Origin: Sphingopyxis sp. YF1
Lineage (GTDB): Bacteria; Pseudomonadota; Alphaproteobacteria; Sphingomonadales; Sphingomonadaceae
DNA length: 64,000 nucleotides
NCBI RefSeq assembly: GCF_022701295.1
Contig: NZ_CP033204.1
Location: 3,624,501 to 3,688,500, forward strand
Direction: 5' to 3'
The translations under genes and the position numbers were made by a program. Under the pieces are notes generated by a model, which was given only the letters and a program-made list of their open reading frames with translations, was not told the DNA's origin and did no database searches. Positions 1 through 8,600 of this stretch are shown piece after piece (the first letter of the stretch is position 1; the number at the start of each line of letters is the position of its first letter).

Positions 1-515
1 ATAAAGGTCAGGTGCGGCAGCTTGCGCGGCGTCACCCACATCTGGAACGGCGGCCCGCCCGCGTGCGCGATCTGGCTCGTCAGCCCCATGATGCCGCCAA
101 AGATCGTGCCGACCCAGCCCGGCGACCGCGACGCCGCGACGATCCGTCCGCCGCGCTCGACCCACAGGCGATAGAGGCCGAAAGCGAGCGTGATCGCGCC
201 CAGCGCCGCCATCAGCTGCGCCTCGTCGACGCGCTCGGCGTAGAACCAGCCCGCCGCGACACCGAGCGCGGCGCCGGGTAGCATCCAGCCAATGATCCAG
301 CCGTCCCACGTCTTGCGGAACGCCCAGACGCTGATCACATCCTGCACGATCAGCACCGGCAGCAGCAGCGCCGCGGCGGTCGCGGGGGGCAGCACGAGCG
401 CCGCGAGCGGCGTCGCGAGCGCGCCGACCCCGGCGAGCCCGCCCTTCGCCATGCCGAGCAGGATCACCGCGGCGACGAGCACGGCGAGCGTCACGGGGTC
501 CGCCAGGATGCTCAC
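1..515 (-). CDS. Sulfite exporter TauE/SafE family protein (3' end beyond window)
   Basis: Membrane permease of the TauE/SafE (DUF81) family, which exports sulfite, sulfoacetate or related small anions; the substrate here is unknown. About 171 residues are visible. They start at a GTG 11 bp after the ung stop and contain Gly/Ala-rich hydrophobic helices, the typical early MAKGGLAGVG stretch and a later LTSQIAHAGGPPFQMW stretch usual for the family's second half. No ATG lies in frame between the ung stop and this GTG, so the start is fairly secure although no clear ribosome site is visible. It follows ung in the same direction and is probably co-transcribed. The C-terminus lies outside the window. 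A second family member lies at 53845. Confidence 0.85.
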   Translation of the reverse strand, partial: MSILADPVTLAVLVAAVILLGMAKGGLAGVGALATPLAALVLPPATAAALLLPVLIVQDVISVWAFRKTWDGWIIGWMLPGAALGVAAGWFYAERVDEAQLMAALGAITLAFGLYRLWVERGGRIVAASRSPGWVGTIFGGIMGLTSQIAHAGGPPFQMWVTPRKLPHLTF

Positions 516-525
516 CGGCGCGGGC

Positions 526-1233
526 TCATTCGGCGGCGGGACTTTCGGGCAGCGCCCAGTCGATCGGGCTGCGGCCGTGCGCCGCAAGGAAGGCGTTCGC
601 CTGGCTGAACGGCTTCGACCCGAAAAAGCCGTTGTGCGCCGACAGCGGCGACGGATGCGGTGCGCGCAGGATCAGGTGCGGGCTGCCCGTCGCCAGCCCG
701 GCGACGTTCGCCGCCTTCTTCTGGGCGTGGCTGCCCCACAAGATGAAGACCTTGGGCGCGGGGTCGGCGGCGACCGCGGCGACCGCGGCGTCGGTGAAGC
801 GTTCCCAGCCGCGCTTCTGGTGCGACGCGGCAAGGCCGGCCTCGACCGTCAGGCAATTGTTGAGCAGCAGCACGCCCTGTTCGGCCCAGCTTTTCAGATA
901 GCCGTGGCGCGCCGGCGGGATGCCGAGGTCGTCCCGCATTTCCTTGTAGATATTGACCAGGCTCGGCGGGGTGCGCACCCCCGGCTGCACCGAAAAGCAC
1001 AGGCCGTGCGCCTGCCCCGGTCCGTGATAGGGATCCTGCCCCAGGATGACGACGCGCACATCCTGCGGCGGGGTGGCGTCGAGCGCCGCGAACCAGTGCG
1101 CGGGCCGCGGATAGATCGTCTTGCCGCGGGCGCGCTCGTCGGCCAGAAACGCCTTCAACTGCGCCATATAGGGCTGCTCGAACTCGCCGCCAATGTGCGC
1201 GAGCCAGTCGGGATGAAGCTTCACTTCGGCCAT
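526..1233 (-). CDS. ung: Uracil-DNA glycosylase, family 1
   Basis: Removes uracil from DNA to start base-excision repair. The 235-residue length fits family-1 UDG. The water-activating loop GQDPYHG is at residues 65-71 (catalytic Asp67), the uracil-binding LLLNNCLTV is near 122-130, and the leucine/histidine loop HPSPLSAH is at 193-200 (His193 equals the E. coli catalytic His). All key motifs are intact, so the enzyme should be active. It lies upstream of the TauE-like gene on the same strand. The 5' side is an intergenic region carrying a copy of the dispersed repeat. Confidence 0.97.
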   Translation of the reverse strand: MAEVKLHPDWLAHIGGEFEQPYMAQLKAFLADERARGKTIYPRPAHWFAALDATPPQDVRVVILGQDPYHGPGQAHGLCFSVQPGVRTPPSLVNIYKEMRDDLGIPPARHGYLKSWAEQGVLLLNNCLTVEAGLAASHQKRGWERFTDAAVAAVAADPAPKVFILWGSHAQKKAANVAGLATGSPHLILRAPHPSPLSAHNGFFGSKPFSQANAFLAAHGRSPIDWALPESPAAE

Positions 1234-1316
1234 GATGCGGCTTCACCAGAGGCGCGCGGGCTTGTCCAGTCCCGTTCCCCTGCCTTTTTGGGCGACGCGA
1301 TCGCGGGCGATCCGAA

Positions 1317-1485
1317 TGGCCGCTAACGACCGGGAGCGGCCATCGGAAATCCTCCCTGTCGCGCAGCGATGGGGAGGTGGCAGCGCGAAGCGCTGACGGA
1401 GGGGCTATGGCGCAGCGTTGCCGCCCCTCCACCACCGCCTGCGGCGGCGGTCCCCCTCCCCATGGCCTGCGGCCACAGGGAGGAT
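1317..1485. repeat. Dispersed inverted-repeat element, copy 1
   Basis: Copy 1 of a family seen about eight times here. It begins with TCCTCCCTGTCGCGCAGCG followed by ATGGGGAGG and ends with the near inverted complement. The inside carries GGCAGCGCGAAGCGCTGACG and a GGAGGGGC / GCCCCTCC pair. At 1317-1344 it is preceded by a palindrome, ATGGCCGCT-AACGACCGGG-AGCGGCCAT, which also precedes the copy at 52.8 kb. The element fills the ung-TBDR intergenic gap. Confidence 0.85.
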
Positions 1486-1529
1486 CGCTAGTCACAGCTT
1501 CCCACCCCAAAAACCGCCCTGCCCGGCTT

Positions 1530-4500
1530 CTACAGTTTCCCGCGCACGCTCAGGAAGAAGCGGCGGCCGAGATAATCATATTGCGTCCCGAAGGCGGGCG
1601 CCTGTCCGATCACCGGTGCGGTTCCCGCGACCACGGTCGACACCCGCGGCGGCGGGGTATCGAACAGATTGGCGACCCCCAGCGTGATGCGGAAGCGTTC
1701 GGCGACATCGCGGCTCAGCGACAGCGAATGATAGAAGGTCGCGGGCACGCTGACGTCGGGGCAGAAACGCCCGCCCGGACGGAAGCCCGAGGTGCGGCAG
1801 GGATCGCCGCCCTGCGCGCGCAGCAGGTCGGCCATGTTCGATGCTGCCCCGGTGACGTCGAGCCCGTAAAAGAGCGTCCAGCCGTCCTTCATCCAGCCGA
1901 GGTTGAAGTCGCCGACCCATTTCGGATTGCCGATCTTGCCGTTGTCGTCGATCGTCGTGCCGGGGAAGAGTTCGACCTTGTCCTCGATCTGCCAGGTCAT
2001 CTGCGCACGGAAGGCCAGCGCGCCGAGCTTGCCGAGGTCCTGATCGACCGCGAGCGACAGGTCGACGCCGCGGTTCCGCTGGCGGCTGATGTTGACATAG
2101 CGATCGGTCACCGTCGCGACGCTCTGCGCGTCGGGCCCGGCCGCCGTGCGCGTGAACAGGCCGCAGAAGGCCTCGGTCGCGAATTTGTCCGAATCATAGC
2201 AGCTGGTCAGGATGTTGCCCGCGCCGAGCAGCGTGATCTCGTCCTTCACCTTGATGTCGAAATAGTCGACCGCGAGGCGCGTCTTGAGCCCGCCCCACAG
2301 CGCGCCCGACAGATCGGGGGTGAGGATGACCGACACCGTTTTCGCGGTCGAGGTTTCGGGTTTCAGCCGGCCGAGGCCGCCGCCCGAGGTGATCGTCGCG
2401 GGGCCGACGCCCCCGGCATAATCGGGGTCGATGCCGTCGGCGGCGCAATTGTCGAAAACGCGCTGGCTGATCGCCCCCGCCGCGAGCCGTGCCGCGGTCT
2501 GGATGCACGGATCGATATCCTGCTGGCCGAGGAAGCCCGTCTGGTCCTGCAGGAAAAGTTCGAACAGCGCCGGTGCGCGGAACGAGGTGCCCCAGGTGCC
2601 GCGCAAACGCAGCCAGTCGTTGACCGCCCAGTCGGCGCCGACCTTCCACGTCGTGTCGCTGAAATCATCCCGCGCGCCCGAGCGCGAGGTCGCCTCGACA
2701 TGCGTATAACGCGCCGCACCCGACAGCGTCAGCCGCTCGATCATCGGCACGCCTTCGAGCAGCGGCAGTTCGACCTCGCCGAACACTTCCTTCGACACGG
2801 TACGCCCGGCGGTAATGCCCGAGGTCGTGAAATTGGCGACATTGCCCGCGAGCGTCGCGGCGCCCGGCGTGTCGGCGATTTCGTCGCGGCGGATGTTCGC
2901 CCCGAACGCCGCGCCGACCGGTCCCGCGGGCAGGGCGAACAATTTGCCCGTCACCAGCGCCTCGGCCGACGTCTGCTTGAACAATGTCCGCCCGGTCTCG
3001 CGTCCCATCAGGAAAGCGCGCTCTTCGGGGGTGAAGTCGCCGCGCAGCACGCGCGGATCGGTAAAATCGACATCGATGCACGGCACGCCGCGGATCGCGG
3101 TCACCGTGCCCGCGCACGAGCGCGTGCGCAGCGTCTGCGACGCGAGCGCGTCGCGATAGATGATATCCTGCGCATAGCGGGCGTCCGACCGGCTGTGCTG
3201 GCCGTAAACGTCCCATTTCCACGCCGCGCCGATCGTCCCGCGCAGGCCAAGGACGCCGCGATAATAATCGACGTCGGCCTCGCTCTGCGATTTCACCAGC
3301 ACCCGCGGACGCAGGATCAGATTGCCGACGAAGTCGCCGTTGAGCGGATCGCCCAGATCGCCGGGATCGCAGTTGAACGCGGCCGGATCGCACAGGAAGA
3401 AGGGCAGCATCGACGCGCCGGTGAATTGCTCGAGCGTCATCAGCTGGACGCCGTTGCCCGCCGACTTGCGGTTGCTGAACAGGAATTCGCCATAGGCGGT
3501 GATCCCGTCGGTGATATCGTAGGCGCCCTCGGCGAAGGCGCTGATCCGGCTGACGCGCGAAAACACGTCCGAATCCTGTTCGGCGGGCTCGAACTGGTTG
3601 AGCGCGCCGGTCGATGGTCCGTCGAAATTGACCCCGAAGAAATCGGCGGGCCCGAACACCCCAATCGGGTTGTAGGCGTTGATCGGGATCCCGACGCCCG
3701 CGAATTCGGCGCCATATTGGCCCGCATAGATCGCCTGCCCGTTCGGCGCGATCAGCCCGGGGCCGAAGGTCGGAAAGCCGTCCGGGTCGACCCCCGAAAA
3801 ATCGCTGAACACGATCATGTTTGCCTGCGTGCTGCTGCACGCCGGGCGCCCGGTGCGGAAATCGACGATGTCGGCGCGGCTGCCATCGGCTTCGCGCTTC
3901 AGATATTCTTCGGAGCAGAAAAGGAAACCGCGGTCGCGGCGGGTGAGGTTCTGCTGGCGGAAATAGTCGACCGTCGCGAAGACATGCCCGCGCTCGAATT
4001 TCCTGCCGAAGCTCGCATCGACGCCATAGCTTTCGCCCCCGCCATGCTGGGTGACCGAAGAAAATCCGCCGCCTTCGAAGCCGTCGAGGTCGTCGCGGGT
4101 CAGGATGTTGACCACGCCCGCGACCGCATCGGAGCCATAGATCGACGAGGCGCCGGTCTTGAGGATCTGGGCCTCGCGCACCACCGACAGCGGCAGCACG
4201 TTGAGGTCGAAGGGCGCGACCGCGCCGCGGATGCCCGCGGGACCCGCGCGCCGGCCGTTGATCAGCACCAGCGTGCGTTCGGCGCCGAGCCCGCGCAGCG
4301 ACACCGTCTGGACGTCGTTGCCGCCGTTGGCGACGAAGCGGTTCGACAGCGCCGAGGTGATCTGGACCGAACCCTGCGCGGCGGGCGTCGATTGCAATAT
4401 CTCGGCGAGCTGGACCTGCCCCTGCAATCTGGCCGAATCGGAATCGACGATCTGGATCGGGTCGGCGCTGGTGAATTCGCTCTTCGCGATGCGCGATCCG

Positions 4501-4610
4501 GTGACGACGATCGTATCGCCCTCCGTCTGCGCCGCGGCGGGTGAGGCCGCGAGCGCGATCAGCGAGGCCGTGGCGGCCAGAAACACCTGGGAGCTGGTGC
4601 CCGTTTTCAT
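1530..4610 (-). CDS. TonB-dependent receptor (outer membrane)
   Basis: Outer-membrane beta-barrel receptor for TonB/ExbBD-energised uptake of an unidentified ligand; 1026 residues. A signal peptide (about residues 1-27, ending SPAAAQ) is followed by DTIVVTGSRIAKSEF, typical for the start of the plug. The plug holds SLRGLGAERTLVLINGRR and GASSIYGSDAVAGVVNILT. The barrel includes the WGTSFRAPALFE and DYFDIKVKDEI signatures shared with the other two TBDRs of the window, and the protein ends in an aromatic-rich beta strand (RRFFLSVRGKL). There is no STN domain, so it is a transporter rather than a FecA-type signal transducer. Several paired cysteines in the loops suggest extracellular disulfides. 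It is monocistronic. Its upstream region lacks the conserved elements found before the TBDRs at 30.5 and 39.4 kb. Confidence 0.93.
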   Translation of the reverse strand: MKTGTSSQVFLAATASLIALAASPAAAQTEGDTIVVTGSRIAKSEFTSADPIQIVDSDSARLQGQVQLAEILQSTPAAQGSVQITSALSNRFVANGGNDVQTVSLRGLGAERTLVLINGRRAGPAGIRGAVAPFDLNVLPLSVVREAQILKTGASSIYGSDAVAGVVNILTRDDLDGFEGGGFSSVTQHGGGESYGVDASFGRKFERGHVFATVDYFRQQNLTRRDRGFLFCSEEYLKREADGSRADIVDFRTGRPACSSTQANMIVFSDFSGVDPDGFPTFGPGLIAPNGQAIYAGQYGAEFAGVGIPINAYNPIGVFGPADFFGVNFDGPSTGALNQFEPAEQDSDVFSRVSRISAFAEGAYDITDGITAYGEFLFSNRKSAGNGVQLMTLEQFTGASMLPFFLCDPAAFNCDPGDLGDPLNGDFVGNLILRPRVLVKSQSEADVDYYRGVLGLRGTIGAAWKWDVYGQHSRSDARYAQDIIYRDALASQTLRTRSCAGTVTAIRGVPCIDVDFTDPRVLRGDFTPEERAFLMGRETGRTLFKQTSAEALVTGKLFALPAGPVGAAFGANIRRDEIADTPGAATLAGNVANFTTSGITAGRTVSKEVFGEVELPLLEGVPMIERLTLSGAARYTHVEATSRSGARDDFSDTTWKVGADWAVNDWLRLRGTWGTSFRAPALFELFLQDQTGFLGQQDIDPCIQTAARLAAGAISQRVFDNCAADGIDPDYAGGVGPATITSGGGLGRLKPETSTAKTVSVILTPDLSGALWGGLKTRLAVDYFDIKVKDEITLLGAGNILTSCYDSDKFATEAFCGLFTRTAAGPDAQSVATVTDRYVNISRQRNRGVDLSLAVDQDLGKLGALAFRAQMTWQIEDKVELFPGTTIDDNGKIGNPKWVGDFNLGWMKDGWTLFYGLDVTGAASNMADLLRAQGGDPCRTSGFRPGGRFCPDVSVPATFYHSLSLSRDVAERFRITLGVANLFDTPPPRVSTVVAGTAPVIGQAPAFGTQYDYLGRRFFLSVRGKL

Positions 4611-4730
4611 GAATTTTGTCCGAACTAGAAGTTGATCCCGCCCCCCGGCTCCGCAAAACTACGCCCGGTCGCCTTTCGATATGGTTACTGCGGCATAAAA
4701 TTTCGTCGCCCGCGCGCCGGTGCCGATGAC

Positions 4731-4759
4731 TTGTCGTGTACGCCGGGCGCGTCTAGGCA
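4731..4759 (+). promoter_or_regulatory. Candidate promoter of hisE-HIT
   Basis: TTGTCG and TAGGCA are separated by 17 bp, inside a CTAG core, 22 bp before the hisE start. The same layout (TTGnnn, 16-17 bp, CTAGnnn) precedes three other genes here. Assignment by pattern only. Confidence 0.35.
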
Positions 4760-4780
4760 CGCATCCGAAAGGATCGCGCG

Positions 4781-5113
4781 ATGAGCAAGGCGATGGGCGA
4801 AGCACTGGGGCGGCTGGAGGCGGTCGTGCACGACCGGCTGGCGGCGGGCGAGGCCGAGGCCTCCTATGTCGCGAGCCTCGCCGCAAAGGGCCGCGGCAAG
4901 ATCGCGCAGAAGCTCGGCGAGGAAGCCGTCGAGACGGTGATTGCAGCGATCAGCGAGGACGATCCGGCGCTGATCGGCGAGGCGAGCGACCTCGTCTTCC
5001 ACCTCTCGATCCTGCTCGCCGAACGGGGCCTTGGCTGGGACGCGATCGCCGCCGAACTCGACCGCCGCCACGGCACCTCGGGCCACGCCGAAAAAGCCGC
5101 GCGCCAGCCATAA
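4781..5113 (+). CDS. hisE: Phosphoribosyl-ATP pyrophosphatase
   Basis: Second step of histidine biosynthesis: hydrolyses phosphoribosyl-ATP to phosphoribosyl-AMP and pyrophosphate in the cytoplasm. The 110-residue protein shows the all-alpha NTP-pyrophosphohydrolase core: KIAQKLGEEAVETVIAA with metal-binding acidic residues, then GEASDLVFHLSILLAERG. It is a stand-alone HisE, not fused to HisI. It starts at an ATG after GAAAGGATCGCGCG (AAAGGA ribosome site) and is followed 14 bp later by a HIT-family gene. No other his genes are next to it; a TBDR lies on the other side, so it is detached from the his cluster usually seen in alphaproteobacteria, or this is the cluster's rearranged tail. Confidence 0.96.
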   Translation: MSKAMGEALGRLEAVVHDRLAAGEAEASYVASLAAKGRGKIAQKLGEEAVETVIAAISEDDPALIGEASDLVFHLSILLAERGLGWDAIAAELDRRHGTSGHAEKAARQP

Positions 5114-5127
5114 GCACAGGAGTCCCC

Positions 5128-5505
5128 ATGCCGATCGACGCCACCCTTCCCTATGACGCGACCAACATCTTCGCGCGCATCCTGCGCGGCGAACTGCCGT
5201 CGAAGACCGTCTACGAGGACGAGTTTGCCCTCGCCTTCCACGACATCAACCCGCAGGCGCCGACGCACATCCTCGTCATCCCCAAGGGCGCCTATGTCAG
5301 CTGGGACGATTTTTCCGAACGCGGCAGCGAGGCCGAGATCGCGGGCTTCGTCCGCGCGGTGGGCCGCGTCGCGCGCGACCTCGGGCTCGTCGCGCCCGGC
5401 TATCGCCTGCTCGCCAATATCGGGCCCGACAGCCACCAGGAAGTGCCGCACCTCCACGTCCACCTCTTCGCGGGCCAGAAGCTCGGCCCGATGCTCGTCC
5501 GCTAG
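5128..5505 (+). CDS. HIT-family nucleotide hydrolase (HinT-like)
   Basis: Histidine-triad protein of the HinT branch, hydrolysing purine nucleoside phosphoramidates or aminoacyl-adenylates. It has 125 residues with the triad H108-L-H110-V-H112-L-F near the C-terminus and the usual N-terminal NIFARILRGELPSKTVYED and AFHDINPQAPTHILVIPK blocks. The ATG at 5128 follows CACAGGAGTCCCC, a good ribosome site (AGGAG). It is coupled to hisE by a 14-bp gap, a pairing common in alphaproteobacteria and probably one transcript. The cellular substrate is not evident. Confidence 0.95.
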   Translation: MPIDATLPYDATNIFARILRGELPSKTVYEDEFALAFHDINPQAPTHILVIPKGAYVSWDDFSERGSEAEIAGFVRAVGRVARDLGLVAPGYRLLANIGPDSHQEVPHLHVHLFAGQKLGPMLVR

Positions 5506-5645
5506 GCCTTTTCGCATCGGTCAATGACCGCGATCACAGCGCTGCGCACCACTGCGGTTAACCGTGCGCCACATGCGGCAACGGGTGGACAGACGCGCCT
5601 GTTTCCAGCAGGATAGAGCCTCGGGACCGGCAGGAGTATTGGGCG

Positions 5646-8600
5646 ATGGCGGCATGGCAAGGCTGGGGCAAGACGCTGGCCGCAAAGGCGAAATTCGCGC
5701 TCCTCGTCCCGCTCGCGGTACTCGTCGCGGCGGCGGGCGGCGACACCACGCCGCAGGTCATTCTCGCCACCCCGGGCAGCGCGGGCAACGGCGACGGCAC
5801 GATCAGCCGCTTCACCCTGCGCTTTTCGGAGGACATGGTCCCGCTCGGCGACCCGCGCGCCAAGCCCCCCGCCAAGCACGACTGCCCCGTTCCCGGCACC
5901 GGCCGCTGGGTCGACACGCGCACCTGGGTGCTCGAATTCGACAAATCGCTCCCCGGCGGGGTCAGCTGCGCGGTCGAGCTCACCCCGAACCTGCGCACCG
6001 CCGGCGGCACGTGGGTCGGCGGCAACAGCCGCTTCGAGCTCGATTCGGGCGGCCCCTCGGCGCGCGCGGTGCTCGTCGGCGGCACCTATGACGGGATCGA
6101 GGAGGATCAGATCTTCCTCGTCGCGACCAATGTCGGCGCCGACCGCGCCTCGGTCGGCCGCTACGCCTATTGCGCGGTCGACGGCATCGGCGAGAAGATC
6201 CCGGTCGACGTGCTCAAGCCCGAAACCGCCGCCGAAATCCTCGACGGCCTCGGCAACAGCAGCTGGCAGCGGCAGGAATTCGCGTACAACGGCGGTCTTC
6301 CGCTGCAACTCCCCGCCGCGGGCGCCGATCGCGCCGCGGTGCTCGAACGCATCGTGCCAGTGAAATGCCGCCGCCCGCTGCCCCCCGGGCGCGAGATGGC
6401 GCTCGTCTGGGACGCGCGCATCAGCCAAGCGGGTGCGCCGGCGCGCACCGCGGGGCGCGACCAGCGTTTCGACTATGACGTACGCCCCGCCTTCACCGCC
6501 AAAATGTCGTGCAGCCGCGTCAATCCGCAGGCGGGATGCAACCCGCTCAAGGACATCACGCTGAGCTTCGCCTCGCCGGTCGCGCGCGACACCGCGCTCG
6601 CCGCGACGCTCAGGACCGCCGACGGCAAGAGTGTGGCGCCGAAGCTCGACGACGACGACAAGAACGATGCCTTCGTCACCGCGGTCCGCTTCACCGGCCC
6701 GCTGCCGCAGAATGTCGATGCAACGCTCGTGCTCCCCGCCGACGTCACCGACCAGAGCGGCCGAAGCTTGCAGAACCGGACGAATTTCCCGCTCAAATTC
6801 CACATTGACCGCGCGCCGCCGCTGGTCAAGTTCGCCGCCGAATTCGGCATCCTCGAGGCGAGCGAGGGCGGCGTGCTGCCCGTCACCGTGCGCGGGGTCG
6901 AGGCGTCGATGGTGCAGTCGAACCTCAAGATGCCCGCCAGCCTGCTCAAGGTCGGCGACGACGATGCCGCGATCGCGCGCTGGCTGAAACGCGTCGCCGA
7001 CGCCGACGACACCGACTATCGCGAGGAAAAGGACGCGAGCGGCAAGGACGTCACGGTCAATTACACCGGTACCAAGTCGGTGTTCGACGGCGCGCCTGCG
7101 GGCGGCGAGCGCCGCGACCTGCAACTGTCCCCTGCCGCGGGCGGCAAGGAGTTCGAGGTCGTCGGCATCCCGCTCGGCGAAAAGGGTTTCCATATCGTCG
7201 AGGTCGCGAGTCCCGAACTCGGCGCCGCGCTGCTCGGGCGCAAGGCAACACGCTACGTCACCACCGCCGCGCTCGTCACCAACATGGCGGTGCATTTCAA
7301 ATGGGGCCGCGAAAGCTCGCTCGCGTGGGTGACCTCACTCGACACCGGCCTGCCCGTCGCGGGCGCCGAGATCCGCGTCACCGACAGCTGCACCGGGCGC
7401 CTGCTCGCGCGCGGCACCGCCGACAAGGCCGGCCGTCTCGCCTTTGCCTCGGGCCTCCCCAAGCCCGAAACCTATTCGGGCTGCGAGGAAAACCCCGACC
7501 CGGCAGTGAGCGAAGGCCATGCGCTGATGGTCAGCGCGCGCAGCGGCGACGATTTCAGCTTTACCCTCACCGACTGGGGCAGCGGCATCCGCCCCTATGA
7601 CTTCGACCTGCCCTATGGCTGGTCCGAACGCGACGACATCCTCCACACGCTGTTCGACCGCGCGCTCGTCAAGGCGGGCGAGAGCGTCCATATGAAGCAC
7701 ATCCTGCGCCGTCCCGTCGGCACCGGTTTTTCGACCCCCAAGCCGATGGCGGGCAAGCTCCGCCTCGTCCACCGCGGTTCGGATACCGAGTTCGAGATGC
7801 CGTTCAGCATCGACACGGGCGGCAGCGGCGAAAACGTGTGGAACGTGCCTGCGTCGGCCCCGATGGGCGATTACGACCTCGTCTTCGTGACCAAGGACAA
7901 GGACGGCGAGGACAAGACGATCTGGACCAGCCAGTCGGTCAAGGTCGACGAATATCGCCTGCCGACGATGAAGGCGACCGTGACCGGGCCCAAGGAGGCG
8001 CTGGTGCGCCCGGGGCAGGTGCCGCTGTCGCTGTTCGTCGGCTATCTGTCGGGCGGCCCCGCACCGAACATGCCCGTCGAGCTGCGCACCAGCTTCGCGC
8101 CGCGCTGGTCGCCGCCCGAGGATTATGCCGACTGGGATTTCGACGGCCGTCCGGTGAAGGAAGGCATCGTCCAGCTCGACGACAGCGGCGAGGAGCCCGA
8201 GGCCGACCTGCCGCTTGCGCGTTCGGTGCCGCTGCGCCTCGACGCCAACGGCGCCGCGACGACCAGTGTCATGGTCGACCAGCCGATCGTCGAACCGACC
8301 CAGATGGCGGTCGAGATGGATTATGAGGACGCCAATGGCGAGACGCTGACGTCGAGCCGCCGCATCACCCTCTTCCCCTCCGCCGTTCGCTTGGGCCTGA
8401 AGACCGATGGCTGGCTGATGCGCGACAACGACCTGCGGCTCAATTTCGTCGCGCTCGGACTCGACGGCAAGCCGATCGCGGGCCAGCGTGTCCAGGTCGC
8501 GCTCTACAGCCGCGAGATCATCACCGCGCGGCGCCGCCTGATCGGCGGCTTCTACGCCTATGACAACCAGATGCGCACGAAACGCATCGACGCCGCGTGC

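Noticed and set aside
1377..4544. Long plus-strand open frame of about 1055 residues
   Set aside because: Lies antisense to the TBDR; composition (Arg/Asp/Glu/Ala-rich, no motifs) is the typical GC-bias shadow, and TBDR motifs on the other strand are unambiguous.
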